DNA of 64,000 bases from Trinickia acidisoli (GTDB lineage Bacteria; Pseudomonadota; Gammaproteobacteria; Burkholderiales; Burkholderiaceae). Below, one piece after another: positions 62,510 through 64,000 of the stretch (the stretch's first letter is position 1; each line of letters begins with the position of its first letter). The DNA lies in contig NZ_JAFLRG010000001.1 of NCBI RefSeq assembly GCF_017315725.1, positions 3,844,001 to 3,908,000 of the forward strand, read 5' to 3'. A program made the translations under genes and the position numbers. A model generated the notes under the pieces. The model did not search any database. It was not told the origin of the DNA and was given only the letters and a program-made list of their open reading frames with translations.

Positions 62510-64000
62510 TCAGATGAGCGCCACCTCGCCGGGCAACGGCCGGCCCTCGAACAACCGCACGCCGTTCTGCGATATGAGAAGAAGTTGCACGAAACTGTTT
62601 TCCGGTGCGAAGTACCGCAGGACGCTCTCGATCATGCGAGCAAACGCGCTGATCACACAGTCGACGAGCCGCGCCTCATCGACCGCCAAACGGACACGGA
62701 TACCGCGCACCAACATCGGCTGCGGCTCCATCTGCACCCATTCGAGGACGGATTCGCGGGCGAGGTACGTCATACTGTCGATATGCCGCATCGCGCCTGA
62801 TGAGCGCGAAGACACATGAGCCGCCATGAGTTGCTTGAATGCCGGCAAGCCCGCTTGAGTCAAACTCAGCGCTCCCGCCGACAGCATTCCGACGACGCCC
62901 CACAACTGACGCTGCGCGTTCGGTCGTGCGACGCTTTCCGTAGGCAAGCGCAACATCGATATGCGCCCGGTCAGGGTCTCGCTCGCGTAGACCAAATCCC
63001 CTTTTGAGTCTCCGACTCGCATGCTCGAAGGCAAGTTGCCGTTGGTGCAGGTCAGATCCATGTCGATCTGTTTCCCATGCACGGAAGTCAACTGGCCGTT
63101 CCCATCGACGAGCGAAAGCAGCATATCCCGACCCGGCAGGAACTCGGCAAGCCGGTCGTCGCGCTCCGCGAGCCAATAGGCTGTCGATGCATGCTGCGTC
63201 ACGTGGTGCGCGAAGGAATGGTAGGGCTCTATTTCTCGGGCAACGGTACCTTTGGGCATGTCCTCCGTCAACCGGACCGCATCGACTCGATAAGACGAAA
63301 CCTCAGATGCGTTCAGTGCGCTCGGCACGATCGGGAACACCGGGAACTCCACCTTCTCGAGCGGAAGCGGCTCCGACGATGAACTGAATAGATTGATGAC
63401 CGGCGTGCAGAACAGCTTGAAGTGCGTCGCGTCGAGGGCTTGCAGTCGTTGAGCGGGCGCGCTGTCGCGCGATAGGTCTCTGATCGGAAGATGCAGCGTC
63501 ACACTGCGGCAGGGGCCAGCGGTACGAATTAGCGCCGATAGATCGACGTGGAGGAAATCGAACTTTTCCGGAAAGGAAAAGTATTCGAGCAAGATTCGAA
63601 ACCGCGATTGATTGTCGTCGCGCCGTTCAATCAATGCCTCGTCGAGGTCAAAGCCGCAAGCCGATACTGGCACAGCATCCAGTGCAATCCATGTTCCGCA
63701 CCCTTCGGCCTCGACGAATGCATTTGACGTGCGCAGCAAGAGCGTATCGATCGTCGCCGCCACCATGCGACGGTCACCATCGACGAAGACGCGTACGCGA
63801 TCGGGCACGCCACTACCGAGCACCGCATGCGCCGCGAACGTGATCGAAACGATGGCCGTCGTGTTTTCGTGCAGCCGGACATTGGCGGGCGCAAGGGTAG
63901 CCGGCGTGTAGCGCGCGTCGGTTATTCGCAATGGAGCGAACACCACGTCGTAGATCGTTCGAAATAGATACTCGCCTATCCGGGCTTTCAGTTCGACGCC
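62510..64000 (-). CDS. tssF: T6SS baseplate protein TssF, third copy, C-terminal part (runs off window)
   Basis: About 497 codons of a further TssF; the N-terminal part lies beyond 64000. Conserved segments are YDVVFAPLRITDARY, ATIDTLLLRTSNAFVEAEG, FPEKFDFLHVDLSALI and FKLFCTPVINLF. It is more like the second tandem copy (35240) than the first in the ATIDTLLLRTSNAFVE region. The gene ends the right-hand T6SS locus on this side; tssG is again not downstream. Window end cuts it, with the frame open to position 64000. Confidence 0.9.
   Translation of the reverse strand, partial: GVELKARIGEYLFRTIYDVVFAPLRITDARYTPATLAPANVRLHENTTAIVSITFAAHAVLGSGVPDRVRVFVDGDRRMVAATIDTLLLRTSNAFVEAEGCGTWIALDAVPVSACGFDLDEALIERRDDNQSRFRILLEYFSFPEKFDFLHVDLSALIRTAGPCRSVTLHLPIRDLSRDSAPAQRLQALDATHFKLFCTPVINLFSSSSEPLPLEKVEFPVFPIVPSALNASEVSSYRVDAVRLTEDMPKGTVAREIEPYHSFAHHVTQHASTAYWLAERDDRLAEFLPGRDMLLSLVDGNGQLTSVHGKQIDMDLTCTNGNLPSSMRVGDSKGDLVYASETLTGRISMLRLPTESVARPNAQRQLWGVVGMLSAGALSLTQAGLPAFKQLMAAHVSSRSSGAMRHIDSMTYLARESVLEWVQMEPQPMLVRGIRVRLAVDEARLVDCVISAFARMIESVLRYFAPENSFVQLLLISQNGVRLFEGRPLPGEVALI

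Noticed and set aside
1..64000. CRISPR arrays, rRNA operons or additional tRNAs
   Set aside because: I saw no regularly spaced repeats, no rRNA sequence and no second complete tRNA in reading the window by eye.

Overview
The window looks like a piece of a Burkholderiaceae chromosome (Paraburkholderia, Trinickia or Burkholderia type). It is GC-rich. The order ntrY, DUF4390 gene, rsmB, htpX, lysE-type gene, fmt, def, dprA, topB, LysR gene, pckG at the left is the one I know from this family. I ran no database search; gene identities rest on motifs, length and context.

Left part, about 1-18,120: conserved core genome. A minus-strand block (ntrY, DUF4390, rsmB, htpX, LysE exporter, fmt, def) is followed by dprA, a thioredoxin-like gene and topB on the plus strand, then a LysR regulator, GTP-dependent PEP carboxykinase, a D-2-hydroxyacid dehydrogenase, a patatin-like lipase and a hotdog thioesterase. 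It ends at a tRNA-Lys(CUU).

18,152-26,478: an 8.3 kb integrated element in the tRNA-Lys 3' end, bounded by perfect 46-bp direct repeats. It carries a two-regulator switch with a good promoter/operator, four very small genes (one like Rmf/CrpP), a large HUH rolling-circle initiator of the phage P2 GpA type, a coiled-coil HTH protein, a DUF4224 gene, a tyrosine integrase, and two convergent single-pass membrane proteins of unknown function as cargo next to attR. There are no capsid, coat or Zot genes, so it is more like a satellite or a replicating integrative element than an autonomous phage. An IS21-type istB remnant lies just outside it.

27,885-40,479: a minus-strand type VI secretion module (tssE, two tandem tssF genes, vgrG, DUF4123 adaptor, VasX-like pore-forming effector, DUF6708 membrane protein, PAAR). 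No tssG or other core genes are present. Upstream lie frameshifted remains of an L,D-transpeptidase effector (DUF2778/Tlde1 type) and a possible small membrane immunity partner. A third, partial tssF runs off the right end (62,510-64,000), so another T6SS locus begins there.

40,779-49,274: a compact biosynthetic unit. One 2,367-residue hybrid enzyme (C-A-PCP-KS-AT-ACP-TE) and an adjacent MFS exporter sit behind a promoter whose -35 box overlaps an 18-bp palindrome resembling LuxR-type boxes. The A-domain code read by eye (DASTAAAVCK) suggests an aromatic amino acid and the AT looks malonyl-specific.

49,750-62,046: an almost unbroken minus-strand catabolic cluster. It holds two 4,5-dihydroxyphthalate-decarboxylase-like proteins, a LigJ-type 4-oxalomesaconate hydratase, a LigI-like amidohydrolase, a LigB-type extradiol dioxygenase, an HpcH/HpaI aldolase, a ThDP enzyme, an aromatic-acid-type MFS permease, a porin, an AraC regulator and a beta-propeller lactonase. 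Together these suggest degradation of a carboxylated catechol or gallate-like compound by the 4,5-cleavage route; the actual substrate cannot be read from sequence.
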